Assembly (NCBI RefSeq): GCF_027924405.1
Contig: NZ_AP026978.1
Location: forward strand, 3,348,001-3,412,000
DNA length: 64,000 nucleotides
Source: Nocardia sputorum
Lineage (GTDB): Bacteria; Actinomycetota; Actinomycetes; Mycobacteriales; Mycobacteriaceae
Direction of reading: 5' to 3'
Positions within the stretch are counted from its first letter, which is position 1. Each line of letters opens with the position of its first letter. Below, piece after piece: positions 36,419 to 45,600 of the stretch. Both the position numbers and the translations under genes were made by a program. The notes below the pieces were generated by a model. The model was not told the DNA's origin and searched no databases. It worked only from the letters and a program-made list of their open reading frames with translations.

Positions 36419-36826
36419 TCACCTTGCCGCGGGCGCGCTGGCTTGCGCCGTCGGGCGCTGTTTCCGGAGAAGAACTGCTCCAGCACCCAGCGCTGCCAAA
36501 CCTGCTACGTCGAATGCCGCCACGCGCGCCAATCCCGGGCCAACGGGTCCTCCGGCGAGCACGAGAATGAGAAAGCATCCGAAACTGACCGCATTGGCGC
36601 CTACGGCCACCGGGCGTCGCCCGGAACGAAACACCGCCAGCAGCAGGAGGACTCCGAGCACGGCGAATAGGACGGCCCGATGCCGCAAGACGACATCGAG
36701 ATCGCGGCCCGCAGGAGCGAGCCCGTAGGCGGTGTACATTCCCCGCGGTGCCACCGCACCAAGAGCAGGCGCGGTTTGGAGTAGGCCCGCGAAAACCAAC
36801 AGGGCTCGTCCGGCATTGCGTCGCAT
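36419..36826 (-). CDS. Small multi-helix membrane protein
   Basis: A 135-aa protein with about four hydrophobic segments (RALLVFAGLLQTAPALGAV, AVLFAVLGVLLLLAVF, FGCFLILVLAGGPVG, LAALGAGAVLL). GAGGAG precedes ATG 36826. No family assignment beyond integral membrane protein. The next 410 bp to 37238 hold nothing I can support. Confidence 0.6.
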   Translation of the reverse strand: MRRNAGRALLVFAGLLQTAPALGAVAPRGMYTAYGLAPAGRDLDVVLRHRAVLFAVLGVLLLLAVFRSGRRPVAVGANAVSFGCFLILVLAGGPVGPGLARVAAFDVAGLAALGAGAVLLRKQRPTAQASAPAAR

Positions 36827-37238
36827 GATTCTCCTCGGGTCGGTGTCCTGCGATCCTCGCCCTGGCCGACACCCCGCGCTTCCGAGAACCTGCTGTAGGA
36901 ACTAGCGGGTCATAGGGCGTCATTGCGGCGGCGGGCATGGACGGATGCGGAGTTGCTCGCGGCCGCGGTTTGGCGTTGTCGTCCACGACGGTGAGCAGGA
37001 GAGCCATAACCGGCAAACGCGCAGCATGTTTTCGGAAGCGGCGGGCGAAGGGATCGTCAACTCTCGACAGAGAGATCGATCTCAGGAGGAATATGAGGAT
37101 CCGTCAGAGTCGGCGAAGCCCGCTCGTCCTGATGAGAGCGTGTAACAGCGTTCCGGTCGCGGAGGTTGTTGTACGTCATCGCTCGGATGCCGCGGGTGCA
37201 GCGTTTTCGAAGGCCGGATGGGGTCAGGAGTACAGCCG

Positions 37239-37597
37239 ATGAGAGAGCTAGTGCTCGCGCTGGCGGCTGTCTTCTTCGCAGGGATGGGTCTCTACGCGCT
37301 CGCAGCGTTGGCTGGGCCGTTCGCTCTGACAGAGACGCTACCGCAAGCGCGTTCCGAGATCCGCGCGGTGTACGGCGGCTTCGGTCTGGCGGTCGCAGGC
37401 GTGCTGTGCGGGTCGGCATTCGGCGACGACAGACCGCGTAACGGGGCGGCATTGACGGTGGGTGTTGCATTGGCGGGCATGGCCGCCGGTCGTGTGATCT
37501 CACGGCTGGCCGACACACGCCAACGGCGTTCTATCCGATTTGGTTCTACTGTCTGGTCGAGGCTGTCGGTGCCGCGGTCATACTCGGTGTCGTGTGA
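37239..37597 (+). pseudogene. DUF4345-type membrane protein with a late frameshift
   Basis: AGGAG precedes ATG 37239. Four hydrophobic segments and ARSEIRAVYGGFGLAVAG and LAGMAAGRVISRLAD fit DUF4345. A one-base deletion near 37528 shifts the frame; the +1 reading resumes as FYPIWFYCLVEAVG and ends at 37597. The unshifted frame runs on to 37613 with unrelated residues. It could be a real frameshift or a sequencing error. Confidence 0.65.
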
Positions 37598-37609
37598 GCG
37601 AGTGCGAGA

Positions 37610-38371
37610 ATGACAGTTGTGACCATCGGCGCCGAACGTCGCATCGTGTACCTGTGGCCTGCGCAGGCGGCTTACCTAGGGCCGCCGTTTCACCTGGACA
37701 GGCATGCAACACCGGTTCACTGTCTGGCTCTCGGAGTCGACGCACCGTTCACGGTGTCGACCGCAGAAGGCTCCTGGCAGCGGCGTAGCGCCCTGATACC
37801 TGCGCGGACGGTGCACAAGGTCGAGGCAGGCGTGGGTCGCATGCTGTTCTACTACCTCGACCCGCGCTCCCGCGACGCTGTCGACGTACGGGTTCGCATG
37901 AACGAAGATTTGGGTACGATCACCACCACTCACCGTGACGAGCCTGCGTTACTCGACTACATTCACCACGCGGACACAATCGAGGCCGACCAACTGCGAC
38001 GGATCGTCGTAGGGGACAGCCGCAGCGGCTTTCCCGATCCGAGGATTCGCACGGCGATGGAGTCGATTCTCGCCGAACCAGCACGAGATCTGGACGCGGC
38101 GACGCTCGCGGCTGCGGCCGGGCTCTCTACTTCACGGTTCCTACATTTGTTTTCGACCAACGCGGGAACCAGTTTTCGACGTTTCCGCCTGTGGGCGCGG
38201 CTGCTGCATCTGGCTGCTGCCTTGGCCGAGAATGCCTGCCTCACGGACGCGGCGGCCGACGCTGGGTTCGCTTCCGCCAGCCATTTCAGTGACACATTCC
38301 GGGCCATGTTCGGCCTCACCGCGACGACCGTGTTGAAACAGGGAACCGAAATCGTCGTGATTCGCAAGTAA
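37610..38371 (+). CDS. AraC-family transcriptional regulator
   Basis: A 253-aa regulator with an N-terminal sensory region and a C-terminal double helix-turn-helix: LAAAAGLSTSRFLHLF and DAAADAGFASASHFSDTFRAMFG are split over about residues 170-235. It starts 12 bp after the DUF4345 reading frame ends, so the two were probably an operon. Its target is unknown. Confidence 0.82.
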   Translation: MTVVTIGAERRIVYLWPAQAAYLGPPFHLDRHATPVHCLALGVDAPFTVSTAEGSWQRRSALIPARTVHKVEAGVGRMLFYYLDPRSRDAVDVRVRMNEDLGTITTTHRDEPALLDYIHHADTIEADQLRRIVVGDSRSGFPDPRIRTAMESILAEPARDLDAATLAAAAGLSTSRFLHLFSTNAGTSFRRFRLWARLLHLAAALAENACLTDAAADAGFASASHFSDTFRAMFGLTATTVLKQGTEIVVIRK

Positions 38372-38571
38372 ACATCCCCTCCGCATGGTTTCACCGCAGG
38401 GGGTTGACCCGCAGGAGGCTTTGCGGCAAGGACCTCGCCCCAATGGCATGGATCCGACTCGGCGCCGGCCCCGTCGGTTCAGTGGCGCAACGGTGCGGGC
38501 CGTGTAGATCGTCGGCCATGCTGGCACAGCTGTCGCAGACCAGACCATTCCGGATCTCGCACCGCCTGGCT

Positions 38572-38860
38572 GTGACAGCCTGATTTGGCCCCGGTGTGAC
38601 GGTCTGAGTCGGCCCCGCTTGCGACGCGCCGGGCGGGTTGTGATGGTTTGATCCGGCCCCACCTCAGGCTCGATTTCGACATGGTCGTTTCCGAGCTGGT
38701 GGAAGGGGTCCGGGATGGAGTGTCGGGTGGAGTTGTTTGCTGCCATTCGGCGTGATGCTCGTGTCGCGGGTCCTTCTCCCCGGTTGCCGGCTTGGCGGCA
38801 GCATCACTCGGGTCGGCGCAGCGCCGCTGTCCGGTGTCTCAGCGTTCACCTATCGGAGTA
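38572..38860 (+). mobile_element. IS21-like end: repeated termini and istA fragment
   Basis: Three imperfect repeats, TGATTTGGCCCC (about 38580), TGAGTCGGCCCC (about 38606) and TGATCCGGCCCC (about 38648), resemble the multiple terminal repeats of IS21-family elements. A start follows at 38714 (MECRVELFAAIRRDARV), matching an IstA N-terminus, but it degenerates within about 20 codons. From 38860 to 39270 I see no gene, only repeated GTGGTCCCA-type words. Confidence 0.55.
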
Positions 38861-39271
38861 GTGAGGCCTGATTGAGCCACGGCCTGACCAAGGTCCTGGG
38901 CAGAATTGTGGAAGATCTGAAACGCATGACAAGGAGGGGAGCTGAGGGTGTTGCGGACATGCCCAGAGGCGCAGCTCGTTTTGTCAGGCACGATGTCGAT
39001 GTGAAGGTGCAGGCCGATCAGCTCGGTGGGCGCGAGGTGGACAAAGCGGGTGAAACGCTGGCAGCGCCTGAACACAGGTGTCGGCTGCCAGGAGGAAGGG
39101 ACCACTTCGGAGCCGTTTTGCCATGAGCATGGGACCACCCCTTTTGCCACGGATGGGACCGCCTGACTAGTGGTTTTGCCAGTTGTGGGACCACCGGCGT
39201 GGCATGCGGGGTGTCTGGTCGCTTGGCCGCTGTATTTGGCGGATGAGCTACCGGGAGACCTCCGATTCTGC

Positions 39272-39560
39272 TAACTGTCAAGCAGCGGCAGTATTTTGGG
39301 GTCAGGAACTGGATCGCCGAAGGCCTTCACCGCGTCGTAGGGCTGGTGGGTTTGCAGGCAGTAGTAGAGCTGTCCGAGCATCTTGTTGAACAGGTGCCGG
39401 ATTGCGGGTGCGTGGCGGTCGCCGTGCTCGCGGCGACGCCGGTAGTGCTGTTGGCCGGGCCCGGGCAACACGACCATGGTGGTGCCCCAGACCCATCCGA
39501 CCGCCGCCAGGCGGTCGTTCTTGATCCTCCTGTGGCTGATCGAGATCGTTTTGCCGGATG
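39272..39560 (-). pseudogene. IS110-like transposase C-terminal fragment
   Basis: The minus-strand frame encodes HAPAIRHLFNKMLGQLYYCL followed by YDAVKAFGD, the pattern that ends IS110-type transposases (LFN.MLGQLYHCL). Upstream frames are shifted and the catalytic region is absent. Confidence 0.55.
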
Positions 39561-39596
39561 CTGCGGCTCGTAGGTGTCGAGTAGCTCCTCGCGGGC

Positions 39597-40157
39597 GCGG
39601 GGATCGAACCGATACGCAACCTCATCATCAACACCCTGCTCCTGATGCTAACCGACGACCGGTTCGGCGGCGGCCTGCCCAGCGGCGCCCTGATGACCCG
39701 AGACGCACTAGACGAAGTGCTGTTCACCGACCCGCCGATGGCGAACTTCTGCGCCACCTACCCCCGTCAGCCGACCATGGTCGACCGAACCTGGATACCC
39801 GCCGACCACCTCGTCCTCATCAGCTTCAGCGCCTGCCATCGCGACCCTGAGGTCGCCGGCGGTGACCTCACCGGCAACCGCTCCCATCTGGCGTTCGGCG
39901 CCGGACCACACCTCTGTCCAGCCAAGGACGTGGCCTACGTCGTCGCCGAGCACGCCATCAACCAACTCCTCGACGTTCTCGCCGACGTGCGACTGGCCGT
40001 GTCCGTACAACAGTTGACGTGGCGACCGGGTCCATTCCACCGCGCACTGCAGCAACTGCCGGTGACCTTCCCCAGCACAACGCCGCTGGACATCGGCAGT
40101 CGATCTGAACTGGACAGCTCACGCACAAGGTGTAGTGAGAGGCCGACGGGTCCCTGA
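39597..40157 (+). pseudogene. Cytochrome P450 C-terminal fragment
   Basis: Begins inside a P450 (IEPIRNLIINTLLLMLTDD from about 39600) and continues through DALDEVLFTDPPMAN (K-helix region) to the haem loop FGAGPHLCPAKDVA and the terminal LTWRPGPFHRAL. The N-terminal 240 or so residues and any start codon are missing; the left end abuts the IS110 debris. It is a relative of Streptomyces-type P450s, unlike the intact one at 13424. Confidence 0.75.
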
Positions 40158-40190
40158 CCTGGCGAAGGACGGTTGAGACAACTAGCTCAA

Positions 40191-40805
40191 CTAGCTGCCG
40201 TCGCGGCGGACGTTCTCGGCGAAGTCGCCCATCATGTTGCCCGCGGGATCGTAGTTGCACACCGTGTAGGTGCCGCCCTTCTTTCCGTTGAGCGCGCCGG
40301 CCTGCGCGCATCCCAGCTTGGTCGTGCCGCGCCACACCACCTGGGTGAAATGGCCGGTCCTGCTCCAGTTCCGCTCAGGATCGTCCCAGGCGACATCTTT
40401 GATTTCGTCGTACCAATTCTTGACCGGCGCCGCGCACGCAACCGGCGCGGCGCCGGCGCTGGACCAGTTCCAGGCCAAGTTCTCGCCGTAATTCCCGGCA
40501 TCGTGAGCGAAGATCTCGGTGGTGGCAAGCTTGTGCGCACGCTTCTTCGCGAACGCGACGAGCGCCGGGTCGGTGACCAGCGCGGGGGCCCCGTGCCTCT
40601 TGCGGTAGCCGTTGTGGGCGTGCAGGCAGTCGCGTTGGAAGGCATCGGTCGTGTAATCCTGTGCAGTCGCTGCCCACGCTGGTCCGGGGGCAGTCAGCCC
40701 CAGCAAGACCGCGGTCGCCCCGATGAGCACCACCGCACAGCGGTGCTTCCTCGTTACGGCGATCTCCAGCATCGTCGCGGCCGCGGCGGCAGGATTGGTG
40801 TGCAT
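40191..40805 (-). CDS. Secreted CAP-domain (SCP/PR1-like) protein
   Basis: A 204-aa exported protein. A basic start is followed by a hydrophobic stretch (CAVVLIGATAVLLGLTAP) and an AWA-A signal-peptidase site near residue 46. The CAP domain has HNGYRKRHGAP, FAHDAGNYGENLAWNW and the signature GHFTQVVWRGTTKLGC. ATG 40805 follows GGGGAACGC; an internal Met is a possible start. Function of bacterial CAP proteins is largely unknown. Confidence 0.82.
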   Translation of the reverse strand: MHTNPAAAAATMLEIAVTRKHRCAVVLIGATAVLLGLTAPGPAWAATAQDYTTDAFQRDCLHAHNGYRKRHGAPALVTDPALVAFAKKRAHKLATTEIFAHDAGNYGENLAWNWSSAGAAPVACAAPVKNWYDEIKDVAWDDPERNWSRTGHFTQVVWRGTTKLGCAQAGALNGKKGGTYTVCNYDPAGNMMGDFAENVRRDGS

Positions 40806-40857
40806 GCGTTCCCCTTCGACGTAGGGCGGTCAGCAATTATTCGGAACGGTCGATCTT

Positions 40858-40970
40858 CCGGACGGCGACCACGGGCGTGGGTTGGCGTTCCAGTGCGCGA
40901 TCCAGTCCATGACGTCTTTCTTCAGTGCCGCAACACTTTTGTGAACGCCACATCGGGTGAATCGAACGGA
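40858..40970 (-). pseudogene. IS630-like transposase fragment
   Basis: The minus-strand frame reads GVHKSVAALKKDVMDWIAHW then NANPRPW, the C-terminal pattern of IS630-type transposases (HKSV..L..DI..WI..WN.NP.PF). Only about 35 codons remain. The 40971-41300 stretch holds nothing else recognisable. Confidence 0.55.
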
Positions 40971-41300
40971 TTTCAGGCGCGGAACACTAGAGCCTGTCTC
41001 GAAGTGATGCCGCAGGTGTGAGACTGATTGGTGGGGCTCAGGGTTTGAGATATGGCGAGGTCTCCGGCGCCGCCATCGACCAATGGCTGTGACCCCGACA
41101 GCTAGCGGGATCAGTTGCGGTACGGATGATCCGTTGTGGCTGGCTAATGTTGCCGCACGATCTGCCGTCCGGAGTTCGCGAGTTGCGTTGGTGCCCTGCG
41201 TCTTCCCACTGTTGGAGGAAGGTTCTCAGATTCTTCTGAGGTAGCCCCGATACGTTTTGTCCTGTTTGCCCTATGTCAGACAAGCAACTCGGGGAGCTGT

Positions 41301-42044
41301 ATGCCTGCCATGAGCCTCACCGCGCCGCATCGCGCGCTCGTTCTCGCCTACGGATCATTGCTCGCAACTGTTGCGGGCTTCATCAACGCCGTGGCCATCT
41401 TGACTTTGGCCGTCCCGGTTGCCAATGTGACCGCGACGACAACGCAGCTGGGGATGGACGCTGCCAGCCCGTGGATGTTCGAAACAAGCCTGCTCGCCGC
41501 GATCATCATCGGATTTCTGGTGGGAGCGGCGTCGGCCGGTGCGGTGCTGGCGCCGGCGAAAACACATGCGGGAGCTCGGCACAGCGCCATCATGACCGGT
41601 GAGGCGTTGCTGCTGTTACTGGCCTTCACCTGGTCGGGAGACATGCTGTCGATCTTCCTCGCCGCGCTCGCCTGCGGGCTGCAGAACGGAACGAGTTCCA
41701 GTTTGCGGACGATGCAGATCCGCACCACCCATTTCACCGGCACCATCACCGACCTCGGCCTGCTGATCGGGCGTTCACGACGGCACCGTTTCGACAGTTG
41801 GCGGGCCGCCGTGTTGTCGGCCACGGTCATCACGTTCATCACCGGCAGCGTCGCGGGTACCGTCCTCGGCAGCCGGATCGGCGAGGCGGCACTGCTGTTG
41901 CCCGCCGCGGTCTGCGCCCTCATCGCCGTGGCCGGGCTCGCCTACGACCGTCAACGTCCCCTGCTCGCGCCGCCGACCGAATCCGGGCCACGAACCACCG
42001 CCGATCGCGACGAGCCGGAACTTCGACGAGCCGGAGTTTCATAA
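41301..42044 (+). CDS. YoaK/DUF1275 family membrane protein
   Basis: A 247-aa integral membrane protein with about six helices. GFINAVAILTL, ALACGLQNGTSSSL and RTTHFTGTITDLGLLIGR are typical of DUF1275. GGGGAG precedes ATG 41301. The C-terminal 35 residues are polar and variable. Function of the family is unknown; it is complete and looks intact. Confidence 0.82.
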   Translation: MPAMSLTAPHRALVLAYGSLLATVAGFINAVAILTLAVPVANVTATTTQLGMDAASPWMFETSLLAAIIIGFLVGAASAGAVLAPAKTHAGARHSAIMTGEALLLLLAFTWSGDMLSIFLAALACGLQNGTSSSLRTMQIRTTHFTGTITDLGLLIGRSRRHRFDSWRAAVLSATVITFITGSVAGTVLGSRIGEAALLLPAAVCALIAVAGLAYDRQRPLLAPPTESGPRTTADRDEPELRRAGVS

Positions 42045-42291
42045 CAGCGAACCGGACGATGGCCGGCGTGAAGGAGACGCAGGCCCCGTGTCCGGCGAAG
42101 CATGGACAGTGCGGCATGCCGCGATCGAAGCACGATCGCGGCATCCCGGACGAGCGGTTCCTGGGGTTCAATGGTCCGCAACGCTGTTGCCCCAGAGGGG
42201 TTAGGGCCGGTGGCAGGGTGGCGGTGCGGATGCCGACGCATCCGGTCGCCCTCGAGCTGCTCGCCGGGACCCGGCCCGGTGGCGGTGTCGA

Positions 42292-42956
42292 GTGCCGATC
42301 GTGTGGCTCACGCCTGAACAAGGTGGTCGATCGTCCGGGCCTCCGCCGACACCTGGCGGTCAGGATTACGCCGCCACGGCATTCGTGCCTCCAAGCACCA
42401 TTGAAAGCGGACTGGCATCCATCGCGTTGCGAGTACACGATCGTTCGGCTTGGCGCTCGCCTGCGACCGCAGGATGGCTGGTGGTAGGCAACACGGGTGC
42501 ACACGCTGTTCAAGCCGGCACCGTTGTCGTCATCACGGAAGGCGCGCGCGAGGTCGGCTACTTCCATGTGACCGAAGTCCTGGACACCTCCCTCGACGGG
42601 AGCCGAAGCCCACAATCCGCAGTGCTCAATCCGTCGACGCCATCGCTCGATATGCCCCGCTTCTCTCCATCGGTGTCCGTTCCACGGCAACCTTGCGAAC
42701 CGCGCCCCGACCGGTCTGGGTGCGCCTGGACGCACTGCTGCTCCGCGACCCCGAGATGCCGCGGCACGCCAACGGCGCCGGGGTGGAGATGCGCGGCGAA
42801 ACCGCCGGCACCCTGACGCACTGGATCCCGACCGTGGACGGCGATTGGCTCGGCCGGGTCAGCTACACCCTCCGCTATGCCGATGGCCGGACGCCGTTGC
42901 GGATGCGCGACCAGTTGGTACCCGCCTACGCACTCCGCCTCCGCGACAGCGATTGA
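42292..42956 (+). pseudogene. Frameshifted hypothetical gene
   Basis: GTG 42292 begins a frame with WLVVGNTGAHAVQAGTVVVI and YFHVTEVLDTSLDGS. Coding sense then moves to another frame near 42620, giving LLSIGVRSTATLRTAPRPVW and LRMRDQLVPAYALRLRDSD to 42956. Both halves have actinobacterial codon bias, so this is one gene with an indel. The family is not recognised; a surface or adhesin-like beta protein is possible. Confidence 0.5.
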
Positions 42957-43027
42957 GCCTTGCTTCGGCAGCTCCGCTCGCGGTGTGCTCCCGTTCATGG
43001 GTGGATTGTCGGACCCCTGAGCTAGCT

Positions 43028-43282
43028 CTATTCCGAATCGTCCGACTGTCCGCGCTTGTTGCGGATCACTATTGCCGCCACGGAGGTCGGTGGCAGGTCA
43101 ATCCACCGGTCGTCGTTGGGGGCGATCGGCCGAACTCTGATCCAGCCGCTGTCCTTTGAGACGATACGGTCAATCTTGATGTACGACACATGCTCGTCGT
43201 AAGGGTCTTCTTGCGCCATCCCGGTCGGCAGTGCGAGGGAGGCGGGCTTCAGCAAATAGACCACATGCGGCTCTTTTGTCAT
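43028..43282 (-). CDS. Small hypothetical protein
   Basis: An 84-aa soluble protein from ATG 43282 (MTKEPHVVYLLKPASLALP), with VSYIKIDRIVSKDSGWIRVR in the middle. No family is recognised. The ORF extends upstream to 43363 but without better start signals. It appears independent of its neighbours. Confidence 0.4.
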   Translation of the reverse strand: MTKEPHVVYLLKPASLALPTGMAQEDPYDEHVSYIKIDRIVSKDSGWIRVRPIAPNDDRWIDLPPTSVAAIVIRNKRGQSDDSE

Positions 43283-43528
43283 GGACGTCACAATACGGAG
43301 CCCAGCGACATGGGTACGAAGCGTGCTGCAAGGCAAGCAGTTTGGATCATTTCGCAGGTTCATTCACCGGGGACAGGCCACCCCCGCCGAGTATCTGGGG
43401 GTGGGGCGTATCTACGGGTGCGGGAGGACTTCGGGTTGAGCCAGGGCTGTGATCGCCTCGACGATGCCGGTGTTGCGGCTGAAGACGGTGTCGAAGAAGG
43501 TACGTAGATAGCTTCGTTGCAGGTCGAT

Positions 43529-44623
43529 CTAGCGCTGGGGGTCGATCTTGCCGACTGCTTTCGTTGTTGTTTCTGCCGGGAGCAGCCCGGCGGCGGTCAG
43601 CTGAGGCAGGATCGTCTGCTGATCGCAGAAGGACATGTGCTCGGTGCCCGACACCTGCAGGGGCAGCTTTACGCCGGTATTGCTGGGCCAGTAGGGCTCC
43701 CAGCCAGCATTGCCGTACCAGGGCGAGGCGCCACCGGCCAGCATGAGCAGCGGATGGTCGGTTCCCTCGGTGGCGACCGATCCCAGGATCGGCCCGTCCA
43801 GATTGATCCCGGCGCCGATCCTGGGATCGTCGTGCAGGGCTTGCACCGTGGTCGAGCCGCCGAGTGAGTGCCCGAACATCCCCACTTTCGTCAGGTCCAG
43901 GCTCGTAGCCAGCCCTGCGGGCAGGGCTCTGGTGGCTCGAGAGCCGTGCCCGGAGGCAGCGGCGGAGAGTTCGTCGAGCACGAAGCGTGTGTCGGCCACC
44001 CGTGTCGGGAGCAGGACATCGCGCAGAACTTCCGGAGGGGAATCCAGCGGAACCGCTGTGTGTTCGATCCGTCCGTCGGGGAAGTGGACCGAGAATGCCT
44101 CGTGCGTGTGGTTGATCGCGACCACGACATAGCCGTGGCTGGCGAGGTCCTCGGCTTGGGCAGTGCTCCAGCCGGTCGCGTCGCCCATACCGGGAGAGTT
44201 CAACAACACCGGGAACTTGCCGGCTTCTGCGCGTGCCGGTCGATCCGGGTAACTGTGACTCGGGCCGAGCGACCAGCTGCCTTGGGGGACGCCGAGCTCG
44301 GCGAGGTAGTCGGCTTGCTCCTGCCTCCCGCCCGGCGGCATCCAGGCCGCCGCCGCGGAAGCACCCGAATCCTGCGCTGGATACCAGATCTGCACCAGCA
44401 GCTGCCGATGGCCTCCGGTCCACAGGTCGTCTCGATCGGCGTCGGTGAGAGGAAGCTCGGTCAGCCCGACAGGGTTCTTGCCGGTAGGGGAAGGCAGAGA
44501 GATGACCATGGCATCGGCTGACAACGAAGCGGGCGCGGCTGCAGCCGCTGCCACGGTGGTCATGGTTGCTGTCCACGCCACCATGACCATGCCCGCGAAT
44601 CGTCGTAAACCTCTGCGCGCCAT
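43529..44623 (-). CDS. Exported alpha/beta hydrolase with premature stop
   Basis: A 364-aa PAF-acetylhydrolase/lipase-like protein. The N-terminal signal-like segment is Ala-rich. FPVLLNSPGMG leads to the oxyanion region, GMFGHSLGGST carries the nucleophile Ser, and SGTEHMSFCD near the end supplies a likely catalytic His. Start ATG 44623 is preferred to the longer frame. The frame ends with TAG at 43529-43531, yet the same frame continues for 38 family-like codons (DLQRSYLRTFFDTVF) to another TAG at 43412. This looks like a nonsense mutation removing the C-terminal helix. All catalytic elements precede it. Confidence 0.78.
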   Translation of the reverse strand: MARRGLRRFAGMVMVAWTATMTTVAAAAAAPASLSADAMVISLPSPTGKNPVGLTELPLTDADRDDLWTGGHRQLLVQIWYPAQDSGASAAAAWMPPGGRQEQADYLAELGVPQGSWSLGPSHSYPDRPARAEAGKFPVLLNSPGMGDATGWSTAQAEDLASHGYVVVAINHTHEAFSVHFPDGRIEHTAVPLDSPPEVLRDVLLPTRVADTRFVLDELSAAASGHGSRATRALPAGLATSLDLTKVGMFGHSLGGSTTVQALHDDPRIGAGINLDGPILGSVATEGTDHPLLMLAGGASPWYGNAGWEPYWPSNTGVKLPLQVSGTEHMSFCDQQTILPQLTAAGLLPAETTTKAVGKIDPQR

Positions 44624-44870
44624 CACAACCCCCGAGTTCAGTCCGCCAACGAACCGATACCCTACAAGACCTCTGTCACCGGGCCCCCGAGCCGCCGACC
44701 CCGACGCCGACGCTTTCACCGATCGCCCCGTCAGTCACAGGATTTGTGTGACTCGCAGCGATGAGTGGCGGCGGCGTTTCGCGCTATCGGATGGCACCGA
44801 GGTGTTTGAACGTCCGATAATGCCGAGAAGCGCTCGATCTGAGAACGCACGCTTCAGCTGAAGCCGAATT

Positions 44871-45600
44871 GTGAAGGGTTTGGGGATCTCGGAATCGTGC
44901 CTGCGGAACTGGCCGCGACGTGCCGATATCGATGAGGGCGCCCAGGAGGGCGTGACCAGCGCTGAACGTAAGGAACTGGCTGAGCTGCGGCGAAGGACTC
45001 GGCAACTCGAACTGGAGAACGAGATGCTGCGTAAGGCTGCGGCCTACTTCGCGCGGGAGAAAGTCCTCCCAAAATGGTGTTCCCGGTGGTCGCGCAACTG
45101 GCCGAAGCCGGCATTCCGGTCACGGTGTCATGCCGTGTGCTGCGGGTGTCGACCTCCGGGTACTACGAGTGGAAGCAGCGGGGCGAGTCTGCGCGTGCTC
45201 GCGCTGATCGTGAACTCACCGCCACGATCACCGAGGTCCACATCGCGTCGCGCGGTACCTACGGTGCTCCGCGGGTGCATGCCGAGTTGCGGCTCGGTCA
45301 GCGGATTCGAGTGGGTCGCGAACGTGTGGCCCGGCTGATGCGCAGCGCTGGGCTGGCCGGAATTTTCCGCCGCCGTCGCGGCTGCACCACGCGAGATCCG
45401 CTGGCCAGTCCGCACCCGGACCTGGTCAACCGCCGCTTCAGCGCCGATGATCCGGACCGGTTGTGGTGCATGGACTTGACTCAGCACCGCACCAGCGAAG
45501 GCCGGGTGTACTGCGCCGTCGTGCTCGATGCGTTCTCCCGGCGCGTCGTCGGCTGGTCGATTGCAGACCATCTACGCGCCGAACTGGTCGTGTCCGTCAG
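44871..45600 (+). mobile_element. IS3-family remnant
   Basis: Plus-strand OrfA lacks its N-terminus ([19 protein letters not shown] onward, with the leucine-zipper-like [11 protein letters not shown]). OrfB starts at 45074 ([16 protein letters not shown]) and includes the first two catalytic Asp regions (WCMDLTQHR and VVLDAFSRRVVGWS). OrfB is cut near 45600, before the catalytic Glu, where serine-recombinase sequence takes over. No terminal repeats remain, so both ends are lost. Confidence 0.8.

Noticed and set aside
36027..37016. 329-aa minus-strand ORF
   Set aside because: Runs across the ALDH pseudogene start and the membrane-protein gene; Arg/Ser-rich shadow.
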